Origin: Hyposmocoma kahamanoa
Taxonomy: Eukaryota > Arthropoda > Insecta > Lepidoptera > Cosmopterigidae
Length of the DNA: 64,000 bases
Reading direction: 5' to 3'
Assembly: GCF_003589595.1 (NCBI RefSeq)
Contig: NW_020653726.1
Location: 16,694,214-16,758,213 of the forward strand
The translations under genes were made by a program, and so were the position numbers. Below, one piece after another: positions 52,595 to 63,409 of the stretch. Below the pieces are notes generated by a model. It searched no databases. It was not told the origin of the DNA and saw nothing but the letters and a program-made list of their open reading frames with translations. Position 1 is the stretch's first letter, and each line of letters starts with the position of its first letter.

Positions 52595-54450
52595 ACAATT
52601 GAATGAAAATTGATGCACTGAGAATAACGTTGTCTATATTGACCCATATTATGACTGATTTTACCAAAACAGGCTATTTTTAGGTTATTGTAATTGCAGT
52701 GGACATTTTGAAGAGGCTGGATGGCAGTAATCATAATGATCTACAATCACTTACACACTCTAAACATCTTAACTTCATTTTAAAGTCAAGTTTTCATAAT
52801 GTAATGCTAGATTGTTATAACTTGAACTTTCAGAACAACATTTATACCCACATTTCGGTACCTATTCATTGGTTCGCTGGTTACGGATTTGCTTTAAGGA
52901 AAGGACTCTAGACCCATAATCTACCAGACTGGTCTATGGCGGGTTGGGACTTTTGTAGGTACCTTTAGAGTTGGGAATCTTCTGCGACATGCAAGTTTCA
53001 TCACAATGTTTTCCGTTTTCGTTAGCGGGAGATATTGTTGGAAAGATTCGTTAATGTGTAGCTTTAGATATTGACGTTGGTACGTGGCACCGGAAAAGGA
53101 AATGTATTTTCGTATTTTTCAGGATTTTTTGTAAAACCTTCGTTCGTTGTATTATATTGTGCCACTGTCCTTGAGACCCGGGCTCTACGCTTCTAAAATA
53201 TCATGGTTGTAACTTGGTCATATTACCACGACGTTATTGGGAAGTTTCACATGTCTACTTAATTTTGTAAATTTTCTTGGATAACTCTAGTTTCTACGAA
53301 TCGTATGTCCTTCGTTGTTATTACATATTTTACCATATTTTTGTTTGAGTGTACAATAAGTTATACATAAATACAAATTTCAAATACAAAATCATGTAAT
53401 CGTTATGACAAGATGGTATTAAATGTCATATTGTACATTTCGTTTTACATCACGGTTCCAAGAAACGTTTTCCAGACGATTTTCTAGATGAAACATAATA
53501 TTACATTTAAGCATAATAGAATCTTGTACCTACATAAAGCATCTTACCTAATTTAGAAGGACTTTTAGGTTTGTTATACACTCAGTTCTGTACACAAATT
53601 TTACTGGTTTGTGTATAATGGGCGGTGATTGAACATGGTTTACTTATGTATTTTTCCTACCTATTACCCTAAGTCTTATTGGACAAGAAGAAAGATTGTG
53701 ATTTAAAATAATTTAAGTTGAAGTATCACAGCTTTGTCAAGTTCTTAGGTTTAGCAAATGTCACACATTTTTAAGGAATGGTACTATTTTTCATATATAT
53801 ATAATAACAAACCAAGGCTTGTTTGTGTACGAATGTGATACTTAACAAATTTGTATGTAACTAAACTCATACTAGTGCGCGAATTTTTTAACGCATATAT
53901 ATGCCTTAAAGGGCAAGCTATAAACCAATAAATCCTTTTAAATATATGGTGCAAGAGCCTCATAGTTTCCCAGGCGGACATTTTTTCTACAATACACTGA
54001 AAGTTTTTTTACTTTAGTTTGAAAGTTAGTATATGACAATCAACAACTGTAAAACACAAATTAACGGGCTATTTTTACCACGTATCAATAAAACTAGTTT
54101 TCTTGTCATTGTAAAAGAAATGGTCATCGATTTTCGTCGAAATTCGCAAATTTAATTCTCCCAGTGTAACCTCATCCTTAAACCCATTGCCTGTTAAAGG
54201 AGGAGGGGAACATCACGCGAGAAATGCATTAACATACGACGTGTTCGCGCAAACTCAAAAGTGCATTCACTTGTAGCTGATTAATCGGTAGCGTCGCGAA
54301 TTATTGTTATACCTACAGTTGTTGCTTTTATAAATTATACTCTTTTTGTTTGGTGTTAAGATTCTTTTTTTAAAGATATAAATGACTAAAATTATAAGCG
54401 TAAAAACTAATTTACGTTAAATTAAGGATGCGCAAAGTCCAACGTTGTTT
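52595..54450. other. No recognised feature
   Basis: Long unique AT-rich stretch; small frames (52699-52911 plus, 53784-53981 minus) without motifs. Confidence 0.45.
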
Positions 54451-54454
54451 TTTT

Positions 54455-54580
54455 TATGATATCAAGCAAGGGGACGAACAAGTTATGCGTCTGGTGGTAG
54501 GCGACATACCTCCATCCATGTCGGTTGTAGTGCCACCCAGGGCTTTAAATCCCAAAAAGCTGAGGGGCACAGTCTCCTGT
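54455..54580 (-). repeat. Rep-A 3' half
   Basis: tttatgatatcaagcaaggg, gacgaacaagttatgcgtct, ggtggtaggcgacatacctc, agctgaggggcacagtctc; the 5' half of the element is absent. Confidence 0.78.
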
Positions 54581-54584
54581 AATT

Positions 54585-55975
54585 ACTATAGCCTAACAAA
54601 ATAATAGTAGATAAAGTAGATAAGTGAGACTACTAGAATAATGTGTGCATTATGATAAACCTACCTACGGGTCCAAATTTTGTTTTTATTTGCAACATGT
54701 AGTATTTAGACCTAATGTACCATAGACAATAGACAATTTAAGTTACGCTGAGGCCCACCGTTCCTGCAAAACGACACGTTCATAAATTCATAATGAAGAC
54801 GTAGGTCAAAGTGATAACGTCGAAATGGACACAATAAAGAACAATGTAAAATACTTTAGGTTATGTTTAGTAGATTGTGATAGTTAGTATTAATTATAAA
54901 ACTAAAGTATCATAGACAATGTAAGTTACGCTGCGGGTACTTAAACAATTGCAAAATAAAGCAAAACAAAAGAAAAAAATTAAAATTACTTTTGTTAAAA
55001 TAGCTTTAAATATATTAGAAAAAAAAATGTTATTAGTATTTTCGTCGATAATTTTATCTTTATTTGATGTTTGTTTTTGATTGACCATGTAGACCTGGCA
55101 TGGCCGAGTCGGGCTGTATATCATATTTGCATCTTCTTCAATATGCTTCATATTGAAATCACAGTTTTACAAAAGATATTGTAATACTGTGGTTGAAATC
55201 ACTGCAAATAGATTTCTACATTTCACACACATACTTTATGTTTTTTAATTTGATTTAATTTGTTTTTTATAATTATTTCTGTAAATTGTAAGTATATTTT
55301 TTTTCTCATTTCTGTTTATTATAACTTTTTTGAATTATATGTGTGTGTGAAAATAAATTGTTTAAATGGTATTAACTACCCCGCTTTTGAGTCAGGTTTA
55401 AAAGGAAAGTTTATCCTTCGACTCTAACAAAGTATCAACATATCCAAAAATTCAAAGTACAGTTGACAAGATTCACAGAATACACAGTGAGTCTTTCTAG
55501 ATCCAACAGCTTAAACTTCCCGAACTTTGTTCAAAGCGTATAAGAACACCTGGCAAATTATCTTGCACATGAATCGTCTTTGTCTCTGATTTGTTTGTCA
55601 TCAGTGCAAATATTGACATAGACTCCCCCGGATGTACCCTGGGGAGGCGGAGGGAGAGATTTGGAATTCCCTTCTACAACATTCTAAACATACTTTGTTA
55701 TGTGTTATAAATTTAAGATGTATGTTTTGATAACCTATTTGCCGTTCTATCCTAGAAGTATTACTGGTGAGAAAAAAAATTGGTTGTGAAAATAGACGGA
55801 TTCCAGATAATTGTCTCCGTTTACACTTTAAGATTCTATAGTATATATTTTTCTCAAACAATTTCTGTTTTGGATATTGTCTCTTTATATACGAGGGGTG
55901 ATATTTTTCGGCAATCGTACCGTCGGAGACTCAAGTGCAATAAATGGCGAAAATTAAGTTTCGGTTATTAATACG
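54585..55975. repeat. AT-rich; one direct repeat of about 40 bp
   Basis: accatagacaatagacaatttaagttacgctgaggcc at 54719 and tcatagacaatgtaagttacgctgcgggt at 54909 are related and lie about 190 bp apart. Nothing else supportable. Confidence 0.45.
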
Positions 55976-55979
55976 TTTA

Positions 55980-56260
55980 TTTTTTATGATACCAAGTGAA
56001 GGGACGAACAAATCGTGCACCTGGTGATAAGCGACACGCCTGTCCATAACAGTTGCAATGCAATCAGAGCTTTAGTCGCAAAGATCCGAGGAACACTGCG
56101 CTTGTCAGTCTGAGGCATTTGTTGTTGACAAGTACTATGTGCTTGTAATTTTACGCTTCAAAACCGGAATGCTGTAATGCATACATTATTACTTGGCAGC
56201 AGAAATAGGTGGCAGTACGTCCTTGAACGAATTCTTTCTCAAAGAGCTCTACAGGTACTT
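55980..56260 (-). repeat. Rep-A copy, near full length
   Basis: tttttatgataccaagtgaa, tgcacctggtgataagcgac, gcaaagatccgaggaacact, ttattacttggcagcagaaa, and tctcaaagagctctacaggt. Part of the cgcccgtcaccctgag block is lost. Confidence 0.88.
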
Positions 56261-56299
56261 AACTTCAAATTTATGTTTAATCCAGTTATATTATACTTA

Positions 56300-56523
56300 A
56301 CTGCCCCCGTGGCCGAACGGTTACCATGCCGGACTGCCACGCAGAGATCCCAGGTTCGATTCCCGGGCCGGGAGAAATAGTTGTATGGCCTACAATTATT
56401 TCTCTCGTGAGTTTGAGTGTAATTTGTGGTTGTCTATGTGTGTGTCCATGGCACCCGCGACACAGGGTTTCCCTAGTGCGGGGCTATGTTGAGTGTGTGC
56501 GTTATTATTATTATTATTATTAT
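56300..56523 (+). mobile_element. SINE-1 copy, full length
   Basis: actgcccccgtggccgaacg, B box ggttcgattcccgggcc, and an (att)n tail at 56503-56523. Lies 40 bp beyond a Rep-A copy. Confidence 0.94.
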
Positions 56524-56524
56524 A

Positions 56525-56880
56525 CCCCTTTCAGTTTCTTTCTTTTTTAATAAGTGAAATGAATTATACTACTAACCCATAGATAAAATAAAATACACCC
56601 AGCTCAATAGTATCAAAAGAAATGGATGACAAATATTCGTCCAGTGTCCGACCTCTTGTGGGGATTGCAGCAAAGATTTGTTTGCTCCCGCTCTTCTTAC
56701 TGTTTGCACTCGAGCCCGGTTCCAATTATACCAGTCACTGCACTGTAAGAAGTTGTTTGAAACAATTGCAGACTAGAAAAGGGATTGTCCGAAACAATTG
56801 CTATAGATGGACATTGTAATTCTCCATTATTCGTTACGGGACAGACTATCTGTTTTGCTTTAAGAAAAATCTAAGAGTAT
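56525..56880. other. No recognised feature
   Basis: A 65-codon frame (56622-56819) with a short hydrophobic run; not recognised. Confidence 0.4.
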
Positions 56881-56884
56881 CAAA

Positions 56885-57000
56885 TTACCGAGTTCGTAGG
56901 TTTACGCGATTGTCACACATAGGCAATGATTTTTTTTCGTATCTTAATTTGTTTTTTCAAATAAACCAACGTTTCGGGCCCTTTACACGTCTCATGAACT
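56885..57000 (+). mobile_element. FB-1 family, single-arm copy
   Basis: Leader gagttcgtaggtttacgcga and ttgtcacacataggcaatga, with a deletion in the arm (most of gaaactatttttccggattt is gone), then ttgttttttcaaataaacca and acgtttcgggccctttacac, ending tctcatgaac. Confidence 0.75.
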
Positions 57001-57044
57001 CGAAAATAATAGTTTCAATAGTGTCATTTGGATCCGAATTTTTT

Positions 57045-57550
57045 TTTTTATAATATCAAGTGACGGGACGAACAAGTCGTAGCCTGAAGGTAAGCTACAT
57101 GCCTGTCCATAACATTTGCAGTGACACTGAGTGCTTTAAATTGCAAAGACCTGAGGGGCACTGCCATTGCGCCCGTCACCCTGAGACATAAGTTGATAAG
57201 ACCATGTGCCTGTAATTAACAATAATAACGCACACACTCAACATAGCACTGCACTAGGGAAACCCTGTGTCGCCGGTGCCATGGATACATACATAGACAA
57301 CCCCAAACTACACCCAAACTCACGAGAGAAATAAATGTAGGCCATACAAATATTATGACTCCCGGCCCGGAAATAGAACCTGTTACCTCTGCGTGGCAGT
57401 CATGGCAACCCTTCGGCCATAGAGGCAGTTAAATTAATTAGATAATTTCACCAGCATCCTTACCCTTCAAAACTGGAACGCAGTAGGTAATGTTGGCATT
57501 ACTGCTTGGCGGCAGAAATAGGTAAGGTGGCAGTACTTTTCCGGGTAATA
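57045..57550 (-). repeat. Rep-A copy split by SINE-1
   Basis: The right-hand text on the plus strand (ataatatcaagtgacgggac ... gaccatgtgcctgtaatt) stops at 57217 and resumes at 57446 (tcaccagcatccttaccctt ... ggtaaggtggcagtactttt). Joined across the SINE, the two halves give a normal Rep-A order. Rep-A was therefore in place before this SINE-1 arrived. Confidence 0.92.
57220..57429 (-). mobile_element. SINE-1 copy nested in Rep-A
   Basis: Minus strand: actgcctctatggccgaagg, a damaged B-box region (ggttctatttccgggcc), body to gtgtgtgcgttattatt. The Rep-A text taatt is repeated on both sides (57213-57217 and 57440-57445 region), a short target duplication. Confidence 0.9.
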
Positions 57551-57554
57551 AATA

Positions 57555-57930
57555 TATATAATAAAACTCCTGTCTAGACTGTGTAGTCATAAAGTATACT
57601 AACTCGTAGAAAATAAGTAACAAGACCAATATTATACAGTTAAGGTACACCTTCATTTTAAATTCAACTCCTAAGAACTTTCCCTATGAAACCGTCCCTA
57701 ATTAAAACCCACAAAACACGAGACGGCAATCTAAATGGTGGAGAAAAATACCTGCAGGGGTAGCATGGCATCAAAGTGCTCTCGTCACAGATGTCGTAGA
57801 TAGAGCCTTTGCTGCATTGAGTGGCCAGTTAGCATTCAGAAAGACGCCGCGGGCGAAGGCGCGATAACATCGTCGCAGAGTACTCTGGATAGCGAAGCTA
57901 CACTGTCAGCTTGGATAGTCAACAACCGAT
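57555..57930. other. No recognised feature
   Basis: Nothing supportable. Confidence 0.45.
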
Positions 57931-57934
57931 CCTT

Positions 57935-58005
57935 AAAATCAAAAAATCAAAATCAAAATAATCTTTATTTCATAGGTAAGCATTATTACACTTAAGGATA
58001 GACTA
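57935..58005 (-). repeat. Retroelement-like 3' end (caaaatcaaa run)
   Basis: aaaatcaaaaaatcaaaatc and aaaataatctttatttcata form an A-rich simple-repeat tail followed by the aataaag polyadenylation-signal complement, which looks like a retroelement 3' end in minus orientation. The body beyond it (58005-58200) contains two related words, cgaatccgagacaatac and cgaatacgagaaaatac. Confidence 0.45.
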
Positions 58006-58367
58006 AGCGCTTTCGCGCACTTGCTTCGTTCCGAATCCGAGACAATACAATTCTAGAAAACTCGAACCCACTTCGGATGTGGCTTGTGCACTAAGACCGA
58101 TTCGAATACGAGAAAATACAAATATCGTTCGACATTTCGGACCGTCATTCCTCCGATTCGGAATTGATATGAATCGGATGTAGTGATTTTATCATTTGAA
58201 AGTTTTAAAAATAACACGAACTACATGAAGAAATAATGTATATTGTGTGAAATTATATAACTTTACTATTTAAACACAAAAAATTTGTCGACAAATTTCG
58301 TTTTCGCCTCTCCTGAAAAGTTATCCATTTTAGAGACATGCCCTTAATAATACTAAGTCTTAGTAAT

Positions 58368-59100
58368 AATAAGGACGAACAAGTCGTGTGCCTGATGGTA
58401 AGTGACACGCCTATCCATAACAGTTATAGTTCCGCTCAGAGCTTTAAATCGCAAAGATCTTAAGAGGGAGCATGCCAAAAAAGTTTTGACGCTGGCCCAA
58501 ATTTATGAAACGAATATATGCCTGAAGTTCGCGTGACATGCGACAGGAGATGTTGAATTTTGCGCATTAAAAGTACCAAATTCGTTTTAGCGGAATAACT
58601 CTAAAACTGAAGGGATTAAAAAAAATCCGTAGTGACTGTTGTCGATCATGCATAAATATAATTAATTATCTAATTTTTGTCCTAATAACCTGAAGCATTT
58701 CGAGGATAAATCGAAAAAATGTGAAAATTAGAGGTCATTTCGTGATTATCTATCGAGGAAACTTTATTGTTTTATGTTTCTGATTAATGTCTATGCTTGA
58801 ATATGTCGTGTAGTTACTCATACAATATTTTATTTAGAACTTTAAAGTGGATATACCCCTCTAAAATCGAATCGAAGATTAGGAATTTTTCCTCTGCTCC
58901 CTCTTAAGGGCAGTGCCGCTGCGCCCGTCACACTCTGACAAGTCCCATGTGCCTGCAATTTCACCAGCACCCTCACCCTTCAAAACTGGAAGACATTAAT
59001 GCTCACATTACTGCTTGGCGGCAGAAATAGGTAATTAAGGTGGGAGTACTTTCCTGACGAACTCTTTCACAAGGAGCTCTACTGTTACTAAAATTACTCC
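58368..59100 (-). repeat. Rep-A copy split by a TTAA-type MITE
   Basis: Plus strand aaggacgaacaagtcgtgtg ... tttaaatcgcaaagatct stops at 58463. It resumes at 58908 with gggcagtgccgctgcgcccg ... tttcacaaggagctctactg. Removing the 440-bp insert and one TTAA restores the usual gatct-gaggggcactgcc order. Confidence 0.93.
58464..58903. mobile_element. piggyBac-type MITE (TTAA target) nested in Rep-A
   Basis: Perfect 9-bp terminal inverted repeats gagggagca (58464-58472) and tgctccctc (58895-58903) are flanked by TTAA on both sides (58460-58463 and 58904-58907). TTAA duplication is diagnostic of piggyBac-like transposition. At 440 bp it is non-coding (longest frames are trivial), so it is a nonautonomous derivative. 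It is the only copy in this window. Confidence 0.9.
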
Positions 59101-59225
59101 ACTAATTTGTTATAATTGGCCAAACAAGGGCCATATGGCACGGATTCAATATTGTCCTGTCAGATCGAAGAAATGTTAATGTTCTATTTTTGTATTAATA
59201 AATAACGTGATATTAATTTGAATGA
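59092..59225. mobile_element. Rearranged SINE-2 fragment
   Basis: The minus-orientation tail end (aaattactccactaatttgt) is followed by plus-orientation body text (gatcgaagaaatgttaatgt, tctatttttgtattaataaa), with an inverted scrap of the head between. Similar in layout to 45605-45785. Confidence 0.6.
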
Positions 59226-59424
59226 AATAAAAATGAACATCATGGTAGTAAACATCGTGATCTTTTATAAAAATGAATATTATGATGACATCTTACATTA
59301 GTCTCTGGTACCTATAAAGGTACCGGCCGAGTCAAAAGCTTCATAGATCTCCCACAGGTGTCGCTTACAGGGATTAAAGCCTGAAAGACCCAATACAAAA
59401 GCTTGATAATGTGTTTTTTTTTTT

Positions 59425-59530
59425 GCGACTTGAAGCTCTGAGTGTTATTGAAACTGACATAGACAGGTGTGTCGCTTATCACCAGACGCACATTAGTCCC
59501 ATTCCGTTGCTTAATTTAATAATAAATAAT
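59425..59530 (+). repeat. Rep-A 3' end fragment
   Basis: gcgacttgaagctctgagtg, tgacatagacaggtgtgtcg, cttatcaccagacgcacatt, cccattccgttgcttaattt, then an aataataaat end. Confidence 0.75.
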
Positions 59531-59762
59531 CTCAGTACAGAGTACTAAAAAAACCGACCTCAAAAGTAATTCATCCCCTAGTTTGCTACCCTTAGCGGAG
59601 GGATATTTTCTTCAAATTTAAATGGGACCATTACTAAAGTACCTTCTTTAAAAAAAATGTATCACCAAAATCGGTTCACAAATGCCGAGTCATCGCGTAA
59701 CATACAAACAAAAAAAATGCAGTCAAATTGAGAACCTCGTTTTTTGAAGTCTGTTAGAAAAT
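59530..59762 (-). repeat. Rep-B copy, partial
   Basis: cagagtactaaaaaaaccga, agtaattcatcccctagttt, caccaaaatcggttcacaaa, tgccgagtcatcgcgtaaca, and gagaacctcgttttttgaag. Directly abuts the Rep-A fragment at 59425. A small related scrap (aaaaaaaccgatctcaaaag) occurs at 60406. Confidence 0.75.
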
Positions 59763-59764
59763 TA

Positions 59765-60175
59765 AATATCTAGAGAGCTTTGAAGACTTGAGTTTGTTTT
59801 CTCCCTTACTTAAAGTTAGTTTAGTTATTTAGTGATAATTACTAAGAAAGTCACCAATAAATCCAAGCTACAATAAGTTCACTACTCTGCCTATCGGTAT
59901 GTCGTCTCCATGCAGCTATTAAAACGACATGTATGCGTCCAAAGCCAAATCGGTGACAGCGCGTCACATTCAATGTGGTATTGAAAGCCTAGACAACGAT
60001 CACTGACAACGGAAACAGCAATGGACAATGCTTTATTATTTCACTAACACAGGTCAATTTAGAATGAAGATCGTAACGTCGCATTTGAAATTTTCTTTAT
60101 CTAGGGTTTTATTTGCGTATTGCATAAGTTATTTTTGCTTTATAAAGTTTTTATACCGTAATCATGTAACTAACT
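59765..60175. other. No recognised feature
   Basis: Nothing supportable. Confidence 0.45.
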
Positions 60176-60177
60176 AA

Positions 60178-60382
60178 ATAATAATAATAACGCACACACT
60201 CAACATAGCCCTGCACTAGGGAGACCCTGTGTATCGGGTGCCATGGACGTACACATAGACAACCACAAATTACACCCAAACTCACGAGAGAAATATATGT
60301 ATGTCATACAAATATTTCTCTCGGCCCGGGAATCGAACCTGGGATCTCTGCGTGACAGTAACGGTTCGGCCACAGAGGCAGT
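60178..60382 (-). mobile_element. SINE-1 copy
   Basis: Minus strand: actgcctctgtggccgaacc with the ggttaccatgccg segment shortened, intact B box ggttcgattcccgggcc, body with several substitutions, (att)n tail at 60178-60190. Confidence 0.92.
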
Positions 60383-60389
60383 TCAATAA

Positions 60390-60925
60390 TTATAACATTT
60401 TGTATAAAAAAACCGATCTCAAAAGTTTGTGGAATTAATTACATCTGAAATATGAAATGAAATATGAATCATCCGGTTTTGAAGGGTATGAGTGCTCGGT
60501 AACTTTTAAGATATTGGCATCTAGACTTTTATTGTTATCCGAAAAATGTCAGTTACGTTGATGTTGTTTAACAATAAAACTAAAACTAAATAAGATATGA
60601 TAAAACCGATTATAGGGGACTGTAGATGTGATTGGCCTGATCCCAGATTATGTTAATATACACAATTTCGCTAAAAATGTTGATTACGTTAGCTATTATA
60701 TATATCTATGCAGCCAGATGTCGTTAGTATTTGTTTTGCGTTGGGGTCTATCACTTTAGAAGTGGGACATTGTAAAATTTTATAAAATTAAATATAGTAA
60801 ATTCCTGAAAAGAATGCAAAAATAAAATGACTAAATGGCCAGAATTACGATGAAACCGAAAGAGTACTTGAAATATTAACGTAATTATATAACATCTACT
60901 AACTAAACATGTATCGCGCCCGTGC
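60390..60925. other. No recognised feature beyond repeat scraps
   Basis: Contains the Rep-B scrap at 60406 and a Rep-A scrap (ccggttttgaagggtatgag at 60475). The rest is unique. Confidence 0.45.
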
Positions 60926-60929
60926 AAGT

Positions 60930-60930
<1 letters not shown>

Positions 60931-60966
<36 letters not shown>

Positions 60967-60977
60967 AACACACACAC

Positions 60978-61011
<34 letters not shown>

Positions 61012-61012
61012 C

Positions 61013-61074
<62 letters not shown>

Positions 61075-61091
61075 CACACACACACACACAC
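60931..61091. repeat. (CA)n microsatellite
   Basis: About 160 bp of CA dinucleotide with a few interruptions (cgcaca, actaaca, cgccca, cccaca, catac). The Cys/Val-rich and His/Thr-rich frames across it are artefacts. Expected to be length-polymorphic. Confidence 0.98.
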
Positions 61092-61094
61092 TTT

Positions 61095-61358
61095 TTTTTC
61101 AATGTTAAGTGATTTTTTAAATTAATTTATTCATAATACAATATACAATTGTGTTTGAACATCAACTTCTAACTGTTTAAACAGTTTACATTATACAATA
61201 AAATAACATAATAATAATTTACAACATTGTTAATATATTTTTTTTAATTCTTCAACTGAGTAGCAACATTTTTCCAATAACAAAAATCTCAATTTTAGTT
61301 TGAAAATGTTTGTCATTTATAATTTTAAGACCCATGGGTAATTTAATAATTTCACAGA
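61095..61358. other. No recognised feature
   Basis: AT-rich; nothing supportable. Confidence 0.45.
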
Positions 61359-61360
61359 CT

Positions 61361-61770
61361 GAGGCTGCCTTTACACCTGAGATGTGCGACATAGCGAAGC
61401 AGTGTGCGAGGTAAAAATCCACCAATAGGATTACTTCATTTTCCTAGCCTCGCTTAGCGCACCTCCGGTGGAAAAGGGTTAGCGGAGCTAAGTGTTTGTA
61501 CGGACAAAATAGCGAAAAATGTGTGCGAGGGATGCGGGCGAGGAATATGTGCAAAACGGTGTAGGAAACTAGAGCTACTGAAAGTATGGCACTAACTGAC
61601 ACTGACATATCGCCACCGCTCACCCCTTACGCCGCCCGCGCATAGCTGAAAAAAGTTCGTAACGCATCCTCGCAAAGCTTTGGTGGAGAACATCACACCG
61701 TTTCACAGTACCGCTACACATCCTCGCACCGCCTCGCTACCTCGCACATTTCTGGTGGAAATCCAGCCTG
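61361..61770. mobile_element. TIR element with GCGAGG-rich interior
   Basis: The left end gaggctgcctttacacctga and the reverse complement of the right end caggctggatttccaccaga are imperfect inverted repeats of about 35 bp, both continuing into atgtgcga(c/g)(a/g)tagcga. The interior repeats gcgagg/cctcgc words at least ten times and is much richer in GC than its flanks. Non-coding, about 410 bp. hAT-like is possible, but no 8-bp duplication is visible. Confidence 0.72.
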
Positions 61771-61774
61771 ATAC

Positions 61775-62080
61775 TGAGGACAGTACGTCACAATGTTTAA
61801 TTTGGGATCGATAACATTTTTTAATTTTTTTCCTTAAAGTAGTTTCTCGTTCTTTGCTCTACATTTCACTCAAAGTTCCTTCTTCATTTTAAAAGTCCCG
61901 TCAGCAATACCAAGATGTATAAGCTTGATACAGTAAGAGCTTACCTTTTAAATCATAATTATGCCCATTGGTCCCTACCAATCCCCTGAGCTCTGAATAG
62001 CTTCCAGGCTCCCCTGAGCCTGGAAGCTATCCAGCAAAGGTTTCGACGTTTAGGTTCCAACTCCCTCACAAACTATAATA
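61775..62080. repeat. Short palindrome; otherwise nothing
   Basis: atagcttccaggctcccctg (61996) and aggggagcctggaagctat (62012 onward) form a perfect-looking hairpin at 61996-62030. Its function is unknown. Confidence 0.6.
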
Positions 62081-62094
62081 AGATAATAAAAACA

Positions 62095-62420
62095 ACTAGT
62101 GCTTATTAGAATAGAATAGAATAGACATTTATTGCAACGCCACAACACATAGACACAAAAAAAATAATTGATACCACTTAGACAAGCAAAACAAAACAAA
62201 AAGACGTAATTAACAAACTTAAAATAAAATAAGACAATAACAAACAAAGAGCAAAACAGAAAAATACTAAATATAACCACTACAAATGTTGTACTGTCAT
62301 GTGCGCGGTTGTGGCGTATGCAAAAGGACTTCATTCAGCTTATGCCACAGCCGCAATTGACTGTGGCGCTGGTTTTCAATGAGCCCTGAGCTGAGATGAG
62401 TGATGGACGTGTGTGTCGCA
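62095..62420 (-). mobile_element. LINE 3' end with (ttcta)n tail
   Basis: Plus strand begins with tandem agaat (62106-62124), then agacatttattgcaacgcca: the complement of a 3' UTR ending in a short tandem tail, as in many insect LINEs. The segment at 62290-62380 (gtcatgtgcgcggttgtggc ... agccgcaattgactgtggcg) would lie toward the coding end. I cannot place the reading frame. Confidence 0.55.
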
Positions 62421-62424
62421 AAAT

Positions 62425-63205
62425 AAAATAAACTGCTTAAATAATAATTAATGTATGTAACAAGAATTTTGTAATTTGTGATGGTAGAAAATAAACTTTT
62501 TTCTATGATAAGGAGGGCAGTGTACTTTAGTTAACATACAAACAATTATATAATTCCATGAATAACAAAAAGTTGAAATAACGTTTTATTTACGTCGTCA
62601 ATTGTCTATCTAGTGTAGAGTATAGCGAATCTCAGGATCGCAGAGTGAATATTGGTATCGAATTCGCTTTGCACCTTTGAAATGTTTCCGATAAGCCTGC
62701 CATTGTTTTGACGTCCACCACTTTTCGAAAGGTAGCTATTGCATTGCAACTGGAAAAATATTACACTGAAATGCAATGCGGGGAAGGAATTATTGTGCAA
62801 TATTTTATTCTTTGATATAAGGGCGTTGGAATTTGATATTACGATATTAAAGTCGAGGACCGGAAACTTTATGGGCGAGATAAAATCTACTACTACTGCT
62901 TACTTTGGTGGCGCAGTGGCCCAAAGTGGGTTTTGACCTTCGACATCAGATTCTACCACGTCTCATCAATTAACTAATTACTCATTGTGAGCACGCGAAC
63001 AGTGACTAGCATCCTAGACACTAAGAAGAAGGAAATATTTAAATGTATTCAAATGTATATTTAAAAAGAGCACCCCAAGAGTTTCTTGCTCATTCTTCTC
63101 AGGGGAATGTGCCTTACGAACGAGCACGTAGAGTGTAATCAGCATGACGACTTAGAGTGTAATTTGCTTACCTATGAAATAAAAATCTTTTTTTTCTTTT
63201 TTTTT
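62425..63205. other. No recognised feature
   Basis: A cagtggcccaaagtgggttttg... text at 62912-62940 faintly resembles a tRNA-derived head, but is not convincing. Nothing else. Confidence 0.4.
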
Positions 63206-63208
63206 TTC

Positions 63209-63405
63209 ACACCCAACATAGCCCCGCACTAGGGAAACCCTGTGTCGCGGGTACCATGGACACACACATAGACAACCACAAATTACATCCAAACTCACGA
63301 GAGAAATAATTGTGAGCCATACAACTATTTCTCCCGGCCCGGGAATCGAACCTGGGACCTCTGCGTGGCAGTCCGGCATGGTAACCGTTAGGCCACGAAG
63401 GCAGT
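63209..63405 (-). mobile_element. SINE-1 copy
   Basis: Minus strand: actgccttcgtggcctaacg, gttaccatgccggactgcca, intact B box, body to tatgttgggtgtgaaaaaa. Here the tail is A-rich rather than (att)n. Confidence 0.93.
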
Positions 63406-63409
63406 TGAA

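Noticed and set aside
60751..61125. Cys/Val-rich and His/Thr-rich proteins
   Set aside because: Six-frame readings of the CA microsatellite.
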